From positions 930,001 through 994,000 of the forward strand of contig CP087212.1 of NCBI GenBank assembly GCA_020912385.1: DNA of 64,000 bases. Direction: 5' to 3'. The number at the start of each line of letters is the position of its first letter. Positions within the stretch are counted from its first letter, which is position 1. The DNA comes from Neofusicoccum parvum. Its lineage: Eukaryota; Ascomycota; Dothideomycetes; Botryosphaeriales; Botryosphaeriaceae. Below, piece after piece: positions 1 through 11,656 of the stretch. A model generated the notes under the pieces. That model did not search any database, was not told where the DNA came from, and saw only the letters and a program-made list of their open reading frames with translations. The position numbers and the translations under genes are program-made.

Positions 1-52
1 ACCGCAAAGAAAACCTCCGCCGGCCAGGGACGTTGGTGTTGGTGCTCGCTTT

Positions 53-60
53 CTCCGAGG
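53..60 (+). promoter_or_regulatory. Candidate NirA/NIT4 binding site
   Basis: The bases CTCCGAGG match the published Aspergillus NirA consensus CTCCGHGG. The site is about 660 bp upstream of the nitrite reductase start. A second match on the other strand (697-704) lies in the leader. An 8-bp match can be chance, but its place upstream of a nitrate-assimilation gene makes it plausible. Confidence 0.4.
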
Positions 61-506
61 ACGTCATTCTAATCCGTATGCTTTTTTGCTTCCGCTCCAT
101 TGCTTTGGCCTTGGCGGTCCTGCATGCTCCGTACGCACATGCTCGTACGCCCCGGGCCACCCGCGACTGCACCCGCCGCGCTGGGCCGCCGTCACGTCAC
201 ACGTATGTGTCGCTACGCTGCGGGGAGGGGGCAGTCAAAGTCGCACGGCATGCGCGTCCGCCGACCACCATGCCCCGCGGATAAGCTGGCGCGGAGAAAG
301 AGAGCGCGCGCGGTGGTGGGCTAGCGGTCTCTTGACAAACGGGCTCGAGCGGATTGGGCGGCGTCCCGTTGCGCGGAGTTGCTTGGTGTGCTGTGCCTAC
401 CGCTGAGCCGTCCGGTCTTCTCGCTTTGGCGTTATCTTGAGGGCCTGCTGCTCTCCTCTGATTCCTGCGAGGTTTGTCTTTTACTCTCGAGCGTGTTGTG
501 CACGCT

Positions 507-524
507 TTCTCTCTCTCTCTCTCT
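507..524. repeat. CT microsatellite
   Basis: A short run of CT dinucleotides about 190 bp upstream of the nitrite reductase start. Pyrimidine tracts are common just upstream of fungal transcription starts; no function is shown. Confidence 0.6.
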
Positions 525-572
525 GGTTTCCATCACCGAACGCGTATTTGTGAGACGGAGCTGGGGCAACTG

Positions 573-578
573 AGATAA
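573..578 (+). promoter_or_regulatory. Candidate AreA/NIT2 GATA site
   Basis: AGATAA fits the HGATAR motif of GATA nitrogen regulators. It lies about 140 bp upstream of the nitrite reductase start. The motif is short, so the call rests on context. Confidence 0.35.
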
Positions 579-716
579 GCCCCCGGAGCTTATGCTTTCC
601 GCACCACGCTGCCCCGCACTCATCCGCGTTCGGCCATCACGACGCGCGCTCGACCCGGACACGCGCTCTCCGACCAGCAGCGGCAAGGGGCGGAGGCCTC
701 GGAGCAGCCCGCGACG

Positions 717-3700
717 ATGAGCAACAGCGAGTGGAACGACCCGGAGGCCAACCGGCTGCCGGAGAAGGTGGAGGAGCTGCGGCAGGCGGACGGCCTGCCG
801 GACGGAGATGGCGCGCGCAGGAAGAGGGTCGTGGTGGTGGGGCTGGGCATGGTCGGCATCGCGTTTATGTGAGTTGCGGCTTTGCCCGCGTCGGAGGGCT
901 ACAACAGCCGATCCGCAGCTGTGGAGGGACGTGGGACTAACGCGCGGCGGGGCGACTAGAGAAAAGCTCATGAAGTACGACGTCAAGCGCCGCGAGTACG
1001 ACGTCGTGGTCATCGGCGAGGAGCCGCATCTGGCGTACAACCGCGTGGGCCTGACGAGCTTCTTCCAGCACAGGCAGGTCGAGAACCTGTACCTGAACCC
1101 GAGGGAATGGGTGAGTCTGGCCGAGCCCGCTGAGCAGCGCTTGCTGACCATCTGCAGTACTCGAGCATGCCCGAGGGCTCCCTCAACTACCACCTCAACG
1201 CCAAGGTTACCGAGGTTGTCCAGGCGGAGAAGGTCGTGAGAACGGCCTCCGGCGAGACTGTGCCCTATGACATCCTCGTCCTCGCGACCGGCTCGGATGC
1301 GCTGCTGCCGAGGCACACGCCGGGGCACGATGCGAATGGAGTCTTTGTGTATCGCACCATCGATGACCTAGAACGGCTGATCAAGTTCGCCAGCACGAAG
1401 AAAGGGACGGCGGGTGCGGTGGTGGGCGGTGGCTTGTTGGGTCTGGAGGCGGCGAAGGCGATGATGGATCTGGAGGACTTTGGGAAGGTGAAGTTGATCG
1501 AGAGGAATCGGTGGGTCCTGTCAAGGCAACTGGACGGCGATGCGGGAGGCATGGTGGTGGAGCAGGTCCGGGCGCTGGGACTGGATGTGCTGCTCAGCAA
1601 GAGGGTGGGCGAAATCCTTGTCGATGAGGAGAATTCGGTCAAGGGCGTGAGATTTGAGGATGGGGAGGAGATGGATTGCACATGCATTTGCTTTGCGGTA
1701 AGTCAGGAAGGGAAGACCAGAATGCTCGCAAGACTGATTTGGAGCAGATTGGCATCAAAGCTCGCGACGAGCTGGCACGGCAAGCCGGCATCAGGTGCGC
1801 GGACAGGGGAGGCGGCGTCATCGTCGCAGACAACCTGCAAACATCTGCTCCAGACGTCTATGCCATCGGCGAGTGCGCGAGCTGGGAGAACCAGACTTTC
1901 GGTCTCATCGCTCCTGGTGTCGAAATGGCCGACGTCCTCGCCTTCAACCTCACCCAAGCAAAAGCCCACTCATTCCGAAAATTCAAGCGGCCCGATCTGA
2001 GCACCAAGCTGAAGCTCTTGGGAGTCGAGGTTGCCAGCTTTGGTGACTTCTTTGCCGACCGCGACGGCCCCAAAGAGCTCCCTGCGCGAAGAGGAGGCGG
2101 GAAGAAGGAGGGCGTCATCGATTCGAAGGACAGGGTCAAGACCCTCACCGAGGGCCCTGCGCCTCCTCCAGTCAAGGCGCTGACGTACAAGGATCCGTTC
2201 CAGCAGGTCTACAAGAAGTATCTGTTCACGCTGGATGGAAAGTACCTTCTGGGTGGCATGATGATCGGAGATACAAAGGACTACGTCAAGCTGGTGCCGA
2301 TGGTGAAAAATCAAAAGCCACTCGAGGTTCCCCCGAGCGAGTTGATCGTCGGGTCAAAGAAGGGTGATGATGAGGGTGCCGACGATCTGTAAGTGTCATC
2401 CCAGGAACGTCCATGCATGAGCTAATAGCATCCAGCACCGATGACACTCAGATCTGCTCTTGCCACAATGTCACGAAAGGCGACGTTGTTAAGCAGGTCA
2501 AGGACGGCACATGCAAGAGCATCGGCGACGTCAAGTCCTGTACGAAGGCCGGCACTGGCTGCGGTGGCTGTATGCCGCTCGTCCAGACCATCTTCAACAA
2601 AACCATGGCTTCCATGGGCCAGGAGGTCAAGAACCACCTTTGCCCGCACTTTGAATACTCGCGCGCCGATCTGTTCAATATCGTCTACGTCAAAAAGCTG
2701 CAGAGCTTCGCAGAAGTGGCCAAGTCCTGCAGCAAAGACCCGGACACCGTAGGCTGCGAAGCCTGCAAGCCTGCCATCGGGTCCATTCTGGCGTCACTCT
2801 TCAACAAACACATCGTTGATACTCCTCACCGAGGTCTCCAGGACACCAACGACAAGTTCCTGGCCAACATCCAGCGCAACGGCACGTTCTCGGTTGTTCC
2901 TCGTGTCTCTGGGGGCGAGATCACTGCCGAGAAACTGATCATCATCGGCACGGTGGCAAAGAAGTACAATCTGTACTGCAAGATCACCGGCGGCCAGAGA
3001 ATCGACATGTTCGGGGCCAAGAAGCAGGACCTGCTGGCCATCTGGGAGGAGCTGATCGACGGCGGCATGGAGAGCGGGCACGCGTACGCCAAGTCGCTCC
3101 GCACGGTCAAGAGCTGCGTGGGCACGACGTGGTGCCGGTTCGGCATCGGCGACAGCGTGGGCATGGCGGTGCGGCTGGAGGAGCGGTACAAGAGCATCCG
3201 CGGGCCGCACAAGATCAAGGGCGGCGTCAGCGGGTGCGTGCGCGAGTGCGCCGAGGCGCAGAACAAGGACTTCGGGCTGATCGCCACGGAGAAGGGCTTC
3301 AACATCTTCGTGGGCGGCAACGGCGGCGCGAAGCCGCGCCACTCGGAGCTGCTGGCCAAGGACGTGCCGCCCGACGACGTGATCCCCATCCTCGACCGCT
3401 ACCTCAGCTTCTACATCCGCACCGCCGACAAGCTGCAGCGCACGGCGCGCTGGATCGAGAACCTGCCCGGCGGCATCAAGTACCTGCGCGAGGTCATCCT
3501 GGAGGACAAGCTGGGCATCGCCGCCGACCTGGAGCAGCAGATGGCCGACCTGGTCGGCTCGTTCTTCTGCGAGTGGACCGAAGTCGTCAAGAACCCGGCC
3601 AAGCGCGCGCTCTTCTCGCAGTTCGGCAACACGGCCGAAACCGTTGCGCCGCCCGTCGACCCCGTCGTCGAGCGCGGCCAGACGCGCCCGGCGTACTGGC

Positions 3701-4329
3701 CCAAGGAGTCCGCGAAGGAGGACTTCCGCGGCCACCAGTGGAGCGGGCTCGCGTGGCAGCCCGTCATCGAGGCGGCGCAGTTCAAGGACACGCCCGCGGG
3801 CGACTCGCGCGCCGTCAAGCGCGGCGACACGCAGCTCGCCGTGTTCAAGGTCAAGGGCGCCTACTACTGCTCGCAGCAGATGTGCCCGCACAAGCGCGCC
3901 TTCGTGCTCGCCGACGGGCTCGTCGGCGACGACGCGGCCACCGGCAAGCTGTGGGTCAGCTGCCCCTACCACAAGCGCAACTACAACCTCAAGGGCGAGG
4001 CCGCCGGCTCGTGCGCCAACGACTCGGACGTCAGCATCGCGACCTTCCCGGTCGAGGAGCGCGACGACGGCTGGGTGTACGTCAAGCTGCCGCCGGTCGA
4101 GGAGCTGGACGCGCTGCTGGGGACGGAGAAGTGGAGGGTGAGGAAGGAGGAGAGCGTGGATCCGTTTGAGAGCTTGGATCGAAAGCTGGAGAGGGCGCGG
4201 GAGGCGAAGGGGAGCAAGGGCAGGAAGCTGAGCGAGAAGAGCCACCTGGAGAACGGGCTGGGCGAGGTGGCGAAGGCGAGGCAGATCTTGGCCGGCGGGG
4301 AGAGGGGGTCGGGTGGGCTGGATTGGTAG
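717..4329 (+). CDS. niiA: Nitrite reductase [NAD(P)H], siroheme/Rieske type
   Basis: Cytosolic assimilatory enzyme reducing nitrite to ammonium with NAD(P)H, FAD, Fe-S clusters and siroheme. Exons: 717-868, 960-1110, 1158-1697, 1748-2388, 2436-4329; 1125 residues, normal for fungal NiiA/NIT-6. An FAD/NAD(P)H oxidoreductase domain spans about residues 35-330 ([10 protein letters not shown] dinucleotide-binding motif near the start). A BFD-like [2Fe-2S] domain begins at Cys502/Cys504, followed by a second Cys-rich BFD-like segment. The siroheme/4Fe-4S domain has C722-x5-C728 and C762-x3-C766. A C-terminal Rieske domain has C978-x-H980 and C1004-x2-H1007. All key ligands are present and I see no break. 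The start ATG precedes the first domain by about 35 residues. No nitrate reductase gene is visible to its left inside the window. Confidence 0.95.
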
Positions 4330-4859
4330 GGTGGGCGGGAATAGTCGACGGCGTTGTGTGGGGTTCTGTCTCGTCTTCCTGGGCTATGCATGGCGATGGG
4401 CTGGAATGTTATGGGATACACTATGTAGTTTTACGGTTATGAACCTATAGACACGTTTGGTATTTTGATTCTCGCCATCTTCAACGATACTTTTCTCCGT
4501 AGAAGGGCAATTTTACAGTTCCGCACTAAGTACTTACCGCGACACAGCCCTTTGCGAGCAATGCAGTTGGAACGCAGTCGGCGACGCTAGCCTGAAATGG
4601 CAAGGAATAGTCGCGGTCGTCTCGCGCTTCCCCTTCGTTTCTCTCGGTGTTCAACACACAATGGCACGTTCAGAGCAATTCGTATAGTATTTCTCGTTTA
4701 AACCGTAATCTTAACACACGAGAAAGCCTTCCAGTCAGAGACCTGTCGACCGAATGCTGACTTGGAGATCTGCGAGTCAACTAGCGGCTGACTACATATT
4801 GTTTAACTGGCATAATTACCTCACCAATCGCGCGAAAATCTTCAGATTTTCCAGCCCTA
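4330..4859. other. Intergenic, 3' flank of nitrite reductase
   Basis: AT-richer DNA with no credible coding frame or RNA gene. It separates the nitrite reductase stop from the tRNA. Confidence 0.6.
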
Positions 4860-4958
4860 GGTGAGGTGGCCGAGTTGGTTATGGCGCCAGGTTAAGGTGT
4901 ATCTTAACAACGATTCCTGGTGGGGCAACCCGCGCGAGTTCGAGTCTCGCCCTCATCA
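4860..4958 (+). tRNA. tRNA-Leu (anticodon AAG) with a 17-nt intron
   Basis: A seven-pair acceptor stem forms between 4860-4866 and 4951-4957 (one G-U pair), with the discriminator A at 4958. The D arm is 4869-4885. The anticodon stem CCAGG/CCTGG encloses anticodon AAG at 4894-4896, interrupted after position 37 by a 17-nt intron (4898-4914) whose CTTAA can pair with the anticodon region, as in typical nuclear pre-tRNAs. A long variable arm, as expected for leucine tRNA, precedes the T stem GCGAG/CTCGC with loop TTCGAGT. A-box and B-box promoter elements are recognisable inside the gene. Confidence 0.9.
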
Positions 4959-4963
4959 ATATC

Positions 4964-4970
4964 TTTTTTT
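4964..4970 (+). terminator. RNA polymerase III terminator of tRNA-Leu
   Basis: Seven consecutive T residues begin 6 nt after the tRNA 3' end, as expected for Pol III termination. Confidence 0.85.
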
Positions 4971-5901
4971 GTCTTTCGACGCACGAGGGGGATGCTGTTT
5001 CTATGCGTGGAGGGTGCGGAGTTCTTTTGTTGATTTGTGCGCAGGAGCGCGAGAACTCGTGCGGGATTGGCGGCGTAGACATAAGCGAATCCCGACCCGT
5101 TCCAGACTCTTGGGTACCTGATAGTACACGTATAACAGCATGTTAGACCCAGTAATCCCTCCGGCACAGATGTCCTGCGTACCAGAAGAGTCATTCATAG
5201 CAGGTTCATTCAGTGTTTCGAATCCCACAGACACGGTGTGAGTTAGATCGTACGGTTACGAGGAGGCGAGTTGCGGTGGTACTTGCGAATGATTCAGGCA
5301 CAGAACAAGCTACCAGCGTTTGTTACTGAAATCAGCTGCCGGCAGTCCGCCCGGCACCCCGAAAGGCCCCGTCAAACCCACCGGCAATGACTTTGTGTTT
5401 CCGTGCTTCTGGCCACCGCTCGATTTCCCAGGCAACCGTCTTCCCCCAAACCCAGACAGGCCCTGGGCCACTCTTCTTTTTCTTTCCTGTCCCCACCCAG
5501 GCGCCCTGGTCTTCGCGCTACCCAGGAAGTCGCACACACGTATTTCGTGCAACTACGCACAAAAGCAGGTAGGTACCACTATAATCAGCCCAGGCCCCCT
5601 GCCAATCACCTGGCGACACGACCGGGGTGCAAGCGGGGCTACAAACGAGCTTACTTCTAACATCTGCCTTCCGCAGACTCGCTGCGCCGACCGTGTCCGA
5701 GCCGGAAAAAGAGCTATCTGGCCATCAATCCAGACAGCGGGGAGAAGCACAGTAGCTGTGGCGGCAAAGCTATGCGATAAGATCGCGACCGTTTGGCCGT
5801 TCGAGCCCACCACGTGCTCGTGGGTATACTGAGGCTGAAAGGACAACCGCAGCCTCGGACACATTGACAGCAGTACCCCGCGCGCGATTAAGGACACCAC
5901 C
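4971..5901. other. Intergenic, upstream of the CCCH gene
   Basis: No gene recognised. Several overlapping open frames are present around 5310-5830 on both strands, but none shows family features or splice support. Confidence 0.5.
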
Positions 5902-7519
5902 ATGCTCAACGAGCCGGATCTCGAGACGCTCGAGGATGAGCTCAAAGATTACCAGCTGTCTGAGAGAGCAACCCACGATAAGTTGCAACGTCTGTTGCAA
6001 AAGCACGAGAATCTGCTGAAGGACTACCGCCAGCTCAGAAGCGACTTTGAGGAGGAAAAAGAGTCGAGGGAGAAGTACAAGAAAATAGCCAAGGCCCAGG
6101 AACGCAACCCGTTCGTCCTCGTCTTGATTGATGGCGATGGCTATGTCTTCAAAGACGAGCTGCTCTCAACCGGTGCCACTGGCGGCATCGAAGCTGCTCA
6201 ACTGCTGAATGATAAGATCCAAGAGTATCTACGCCGGCTTAGTCTGGATGATTGCCGTATCATGGTCCGTATCTACTGCAATCTGGCCGGCCTCTCCAAA
6301 ACACTTGCTCGGGCCAAGATCGTCGGCTTCGAGGCTCGATCTCTTGCTCCCTTTACTGCGAGCTTTACACGCTCGCGAGACCTTTACGACTTTGTGGATG
6401 CCGGCGATAAGAAAGAGGGTGCCGACTTTAAGATCAGAGGTATGCGTGCCCGGCTCTCAAACTAAAATTCAGAAGCTGACGGAAGACGTGGCAGAGATGT
6501 TCCGTTTATTTGCGGACAACAGCCAGTGCAGACATATATTCTTTGCTGGTTGCCATGATACAGGTTACCTGTCCTTACTCACGCCCTACCGTGGTAAGTC
6601 AGACCGGATAACGCTGCTTAAAGCATCTGCCTACCATCCCGAGTTTAAATCTCTACATCTTGACACCGAGGATGTCTCCTCTCTTTTTAGGATCATTTCA
6701 CTTGATGATTACGCCGTGAAAGCTTCTTCCAATAGCAAGCATATCCCGGCAATTAGCCCTACTGCTACTACATCCGGGTCGTCTCTTCTCCAAAAGGTGA
6801 GTCTGACCAATCCCTCCGCCTCTCCCTTCTCGATTCCACTCTAACAGGGATCAAAGAACCACACCCAAAACAGCGACCAAAACGGCAACGGCTACGCCAC
6901 CTCAGACATGTCCCCGACTCAAAAGGCCGCCCAAAGGCGTTCCTCCGCCGGGCCACTCCCCAACTTCTTCGGTAAAGACGCCGCGGACGACCACGCCGGC
7001 CCCAGCAAACCCTCGACCTCCAACTCCTCCTCCAGCGCGACCACACCCTCCCGCCCACCCTCCAAGCAATCCAGCCGAGACAACAGCAACAGCACAACCA
7101 CAACCACAAATAGCACCAACGGCACCACCACCCCCGCCCCCGCCCACAAAATCCCCCTCAACGCCCTCGGCCACCGCCTCGACACGCCCCTCGCCAAGCC
7201 GTCGCCGTCCGCGTTCAAGGCCTTCAGCGAGCGCGCCCGCCGCGCCAAGCCGTGCAACGAGCTGCACCTGGCGGGCGCGTGCCGGCAGCAGCCGGGCTGC
7301 GCGTACGACCACGCGCCGCTGCCGCCCGAGCTGCTGGCCGTGCTGCGCGTGCTGAACGCCGGCCTGCAGTGCGCCCAGGGCGGCGCCTGCCGCAGCGCCC
7401 GCTGCTACCGCGGGCACCGGTGCGGCCGCGAGGGCTGTCGTGGCGCCGCGAAGTGCAGGTTTGGGCCCGAGGCGCACGGCGTGGATGAGAAGGTGGTGGA
7501 GTGGGTGGAGGCGGAGTAG
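5902..7519 (+). CDS. CCCH zinc-finger protein with N-terminal fungal DUF7923-like domain
   Basis: Exons: 5902-6439, 6495-6796, 6848-7519; 503 residues. The ATG has the strong context CACCATG. Residues 1-65 form a charged coiled coil. A conserved fungal domain follows (about 70-290; motifs NPFVLVLIDGDGY and HIFFAGCHDTGY), the type seen in fungal C-x8-C-x5-C-x3-H proteins; I match it to DUF7923 from memory. A low-complexity Ser/Asn/Thr/Pro linker leads to C-terminal Cys/His clusters: one classical C-x8-C-x5-C-x3-H finger, then two shorter CCCH-like clusters rich in Arg and Gly. The first intron was set by restoring the domain: its acceptor at 6494 gives REMFRLF, while a nearer AG would leave a 33-bp intron and break frame. 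Likely a nuclear or cytoplasmic RNA-binding protein (inference). Confidence 0.85.
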
Positions 7520-8771
7520 GGGGGAGGGGTTCTGAGGGGTTGGAAGGAGAAATAGTGAGGCTACTCCGGTGGATTGTCCGTGGTAGCCGTGGATGATCTA
7601 TTTCAGTGGTCAATTTTCTGGAGGTGGCAGCGGAAAATTGAAGCAGAAAAAGGGGAGCGGCTTCTAAGCGGTACAACAAATGATATCTTCTAAAGCTTTC
7701 CTTTTCATAGGAAATGAGGTAGATACAAATAAGGGGCAGGCAAAGCTTTGCTTGGAACAAACCTTTGGATCCGCCATCTCGTTATGTTCAGCTGGTGTTG
7801 ATTAGCAACGACATGGCAGAGAACAATTGATGGGGCCTCAATTGGTACATAAGTCTAGAGCTTTTTGATCCTGTTTTCCACTAACTTGATATTCCAGAGC
7901 ATGAGGCTCAAGGCACCGCTGCCTTATCGCGTTATGACGCAAACCTCAACTTACAGCCCATATGCGCGTTAAGGTACTAATTTGCAGGGCCGTTGCGCCG
8001 TTTCACACAAGCCATTTGGCTGAAGGCCGCTTAGCCCTTGAAATAAGCTTTTCCAGAAAACGACATAAATATCACATGCACCTCTGTTCATAACCTTCCA
8101 TGGAGTCGTCTCTGCTCCCTCTTCTTGACTCTCTCCTACGTTGCACTCTCCCTTGCTCTCACTTTCGACACATCAACTATGATCTATAACGAGGGAAATA
8201 TAACACCTTTATCTCCACAAGTAGTGAGAGCGCATGAAGATCATCATGCGGAGGCTTACCACAACCAATCCGGATGAGAGTTTACTGGTGCCGGTGTCAG
8301 AAAAAACCGTAAAAGGCATGAGTAGTATAAATTTCATTTGCGAACGATGAGTCTGCCTCTACTTCGGTGCCGCGGCCCTAGTTGAAGAGCCGTTTACATG
8401 AGGGATGACAGCAGAAGGGAGGATGAGCGGAGGCACCACAGCCATGAAAGGTTGCCACCGCCTTTCCTCACCTCTTTGGCAAAGAATTGTGTAAAGGTGC
8501 ACAGTCAAATGATAATGGACTATGCTATATAAGTTGAATTGTAATACTTAGAAGATAATAATTAACGTAGTAATTAGTACAAGGTTGTTCCTACGGATTA
8601 ATTTTAGAAATTTTACATGTAAAAGAGTGTTTTATTCATAGCATACCATGTTGGAATGTAAGTAGCACTCCCTATAGAAGACGTGCTGGATGGATTTACG
8701 GGTGCCGAGCTGTTGGTCGATGAGGCCTGTGTCACTGGTGAACCTGTTAGCGTTCATACATACCTACGAGG
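7520..8771. other. Intergenic, convergent 3' flanks
   Basis: AT-rich DNA between two convergent genes. No open frame, RNA gene or repeat that I can support. Confidence 0.6.
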
Positions 8772-10601
8772 TCACCTCTGCCTACCAAAATTTCTACTCG
8801 AGTTTCCACCTTCCGGGAGAAGGCTCTGTGTGACCACGCTTCCAGGAGGAGCATAACCGTCTAGATTTGTAAGCGCAGCTGCAATTTGGATCCAGAAGTT
8901 GCAGATGATCTGAGAATTCTGCGGATCTTTGATCAAGTCCATGGAGAGCAAATCAACGTCCAGTACATTTCCAAACTCCGAAGTGCTGTTGTCAACCTGC
9001 GGCCAATCCGGAATGGAAGGGATGCTGCTGTTCCGCTTGAAGATGTTCGGATCACCAGATCTCGCTAGCGACGTTAGAAGGCTTCTATAGCCATCAACGA
9101 ACAGCCCGGTTGCATTAGGGCTGATCAATGAAGGAAAGAAGAAAGATGGCAAGACATCTGTTCCGTGAGTTCCAGGCGGCGCAGAGTACTGCAGGTTCCA
9201 AACTTTCGTTTCAGGGGCCAGCGCATCCGCGAGATACCTTACGTTGCAGACGAATCGGTTTCCAGCCAGCATGTCACGAAGCCGATCGCCCTCCGAGTCA
9301 TATGTGGAATTTTCTGAGTCAACTCCAGGATATTGCGCTTCGACAAGTCTCGGTACACCGTCGACCGGAAAGTAGTACTCGACGTAGCGGTTGAAATCTT
9401 GATCAGCCCGCACGTTCTTGTCGACGAACGAAGATGCTTCATCCTTGACGTGGGATAGAATGACACTCTCCAGCCCCTTCCAGTAGTTCCCAGACCGGAG
9501 CTCGAGTGGCGCAATCTGACGGACAAAACTCCCATCGGCAGCGGGCTGGTAAGCCCCACGTTCGGCGTAGGGGGTGAACGAGCAGTCGTCATTCGCCGAC
9601 TTCAACACCTCCGCGCTTGCTTTCCTAAGACAGTCTACGCCTTGGCCAGCACAGTCAGCCGCCGATGTGAAGTTCTGGAACTGCCTCTCCATGGAGCCCG
9701 CCCGATCCCATTTAAAGTCGAAGGCAGGGCTTTGGAGGATCGCGCGCTTGAAGAGGGGATCTTGCGTGCCTCCGAAAGCGGTGATCTGGTGCAGGATTGA
9801 GCCCGCGCCTGCAGATTCTCCAAAGGCGGTCATCTGCTCCGAGTCTCCGCCTAAGAGACCGATGTACTGCTTGGTCCAATTCAGAGCTGCTCGCTGATCC
9901 CAGAAGCCAGCGTTGGGAAGACCTTCTCGTTCCATTGTCGAGCCTCCAAGGAACCCGAATGCGCCAAGACGGTAGTTTGAGGCTACGTAGATGACGGTGT
10001 TGTTGGAGGTCTGGATCAGGTTGAGGCCTGAGTAGAGATCTTTGCTGCCGTAGACATAGCCGCCCTGTGCCTACGTGAGCTTTCACCATCGTATTTTGGC
10101 GGGAAACGTACGCCGTAGAACCAGTGAATGACAGGCAACTTAGTATCGATGTTTCTGAACGCATCGCCGGGAACGTAGGCGTCCAGGTAAAGACAATCTT
10201 CGGATTCTGGCCCTGCAATGCCTTCGATGTTGTCCGGATTTCCGATGCCCGTCTGCACGCAGCTGGGGCCATAGGACCCGTCAATCAGCGTGGAGTTGGA
10301 GCTCGGCGGCTGTGGCTCTCGCCAGCGCAGATTGCCGATCGGAGGTGCTGCAAATGGTATGTTTTTGAACGTGTAGAACTGCATCGATGATCAGGTGGGT
10401 AGCAGGATTCTTGGCGCGGGGTTGTACGTCGTTGATAGCATCATAGGTCTTGGCCTGAACGCGTGCATATGGTAGCGTCAGGATGGGCAGCGCGTCAGAA
10501 CTGGACGTGTTGACAGACACGCCCACGTCTGTCGGTGACGCGCGCCCCAGCGGCACGAGGAAGGCGAAGAGGAAGGCTCTCAAAACCATGAAGCGCTGCA
10601 T
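8772..10601 (-). CDS. Secreted type-B carboxylesterase/lipase
   Basis: Alpha/beta-hydrolase of the carboxylesterase type-B family, predicted to be secreted and to cleave carboxylic esters; the substrate is unknown. Exons (minus): 10601-10428, 10378-10112, 10064-8772; 577 residues. The N-terminus is a typical signal peptide (hydrophobic residues about 5-20). NIPFAAPPIGNLRW and EDCLYLD are family signatures. The second intron acceptor at 10065 was preferred because it yields the oxyanion-hole motif YGGGYVYG; an acceptor 6 bp earlier would give YGAQGGYVYG. The nucleophile is Ser231 in GESAGAG and the catalytic His is His447 in GTHGTD. Both short introns (49 and 47 bp) are in phase 0. I see no damage, so it is probably active. 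Confidence 0.9.
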
Positions 10602-11656
10602 TGCCTCAGCACTGGATCTCTGAGGGGGTTGTGAGGGCTTTCCCCCGAGGGCGGGCTATAAAAGGGGGTGTAGTCCTGGCAAGCTATTGTTGCGGGAGCT
10701 TGTTCGGAGTGGTTAGAGTTACCGCGCTATGCCGCGGGCTACGTCATTGGACTTCCGTGTCTCAGCGCGGGGCTGCTCCTTGTCAGCCGTCATCCGTCTC
10801 CTCCGACACCATCGACCCGAAACAAAGAATTGGTGAGTCTGAGGTGGATGAAGTGGGCGTCGATCGCTACTTATAAGAATCATCAGATGCGCAAGCCTGC
10901 ACGCTCCGACCCAAGTCCTGCACGTCGGCCGCCCCAAAGCGACGCCGCGGGGAAACTCGGGACAGCTATCGTCGTGCAGTCGATCGGTGCCTCAAATGTG
11001 ACTTCGGTGCTGGCAAAGATCTCGGAGACATCCAGTTGCAGCATGCGGTTATGGACGGTATCATCGGCCCGCCTGAGCTCTTGGTCTCTGCCTCGCTGTG
11101 GTATGTGGCTTACCAGTAACGGCTGGAATGTGAGCAGTAGAAGTGTCATCGGTGGCCTTTCGTATCTCCTTCATGCTCCAAGCATCACCAAGGAAGCTTT
11201 TCTTGAGAGGACTGGTGGAAGATTAAATGCAATGTCTTTCATGAAGTGTGAACCTGTTCATTTTATGTCATCAATGACACCGGATGCGACAAATACCACA
11301 ACACAGTGCAACGTACGGATTTTTAAAAAAGGCCTTCGGACCAATAATCGAGAATCGCTAGGAACACCAGGCTCAACACATCGGCTTCTGAAACCTCATC
11401 AAAGGGTTCATAGCAGGACCAGGAATCCTCTTGACGTGGTAATTAGTGCATGATAGGATACTGCTAGAAACAAGGCTCAAGCTACATCCTTCTTGCGTAC
11501 CGTTAGTGAGACTTTATCCTTTTCGAGCGCAGAAGAACGCCATTATGTCAGAGGTCTTCAGCTTGTGATACCAGATCCACAAATCTATAACTACTGCGTT
11601 CTTTTCATCGTCCCAGAGTAAAAAAGTTGTAAATCTTAGTTCATTCTGTTGCGAAT
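10602..11656. other. Intergenic between divergent esterase and cutinase-like genes
   Basis: About 1 kb. Open frames exist on both strands (for example 10830-11453 plus and 10883-11149 minus), but I recognise no family and cannot support them. It contains a plus-oriented TATA-like element at 10657. Confidence 0.45.
10657..10664 (+). promoter_or_regulatory. TATA-box-like element
   Basis: TATAAAAG in plus orientation, 56 bp upstream of the esterase start, which reads the other way. It may serve the esterase promoter in reverse or drive an unannotated rightward transcript. Confidence 0.35.

Larger units (their letters stand above)
1..716. other. Upstream region and leader of nitrite reductase
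   Basis: I see no convincing gene here; the open frames are short and lack recognisable protein features. The stretch holds a NirA-type motif, a GATA motif, a CT-rich microsatellite and the presumed 5' leader of the nitrite reductase gene that starts at 717. Confidence 0.6.

Noticed and set aside
432..1328. A 298-codon minus-strand frame over the start of nitrite reductase
   Set aside because: Antisense to confirmed nitrite reductase exons; composition is Arg/Ser/Leu-rich shadow.
5205..5240. TTTCGAATCCC resembling a tRNA B-box
   Set aside because: No matching A-box, acceptor stem or anticodon arm upstream.
10883..11149. Minus-strand frame with a hydrophobic start resembling a signal peptide
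   Set aside because: Too short, no family features, and the later part is Arg/Gly-rich; not supportable.
10830..11453. A 207-codon plus-strand frame between esterase and cutinase-like genes
   Set aside because: No recognisable domain, ordinary chance length for the region, and no clear splice or leader context.
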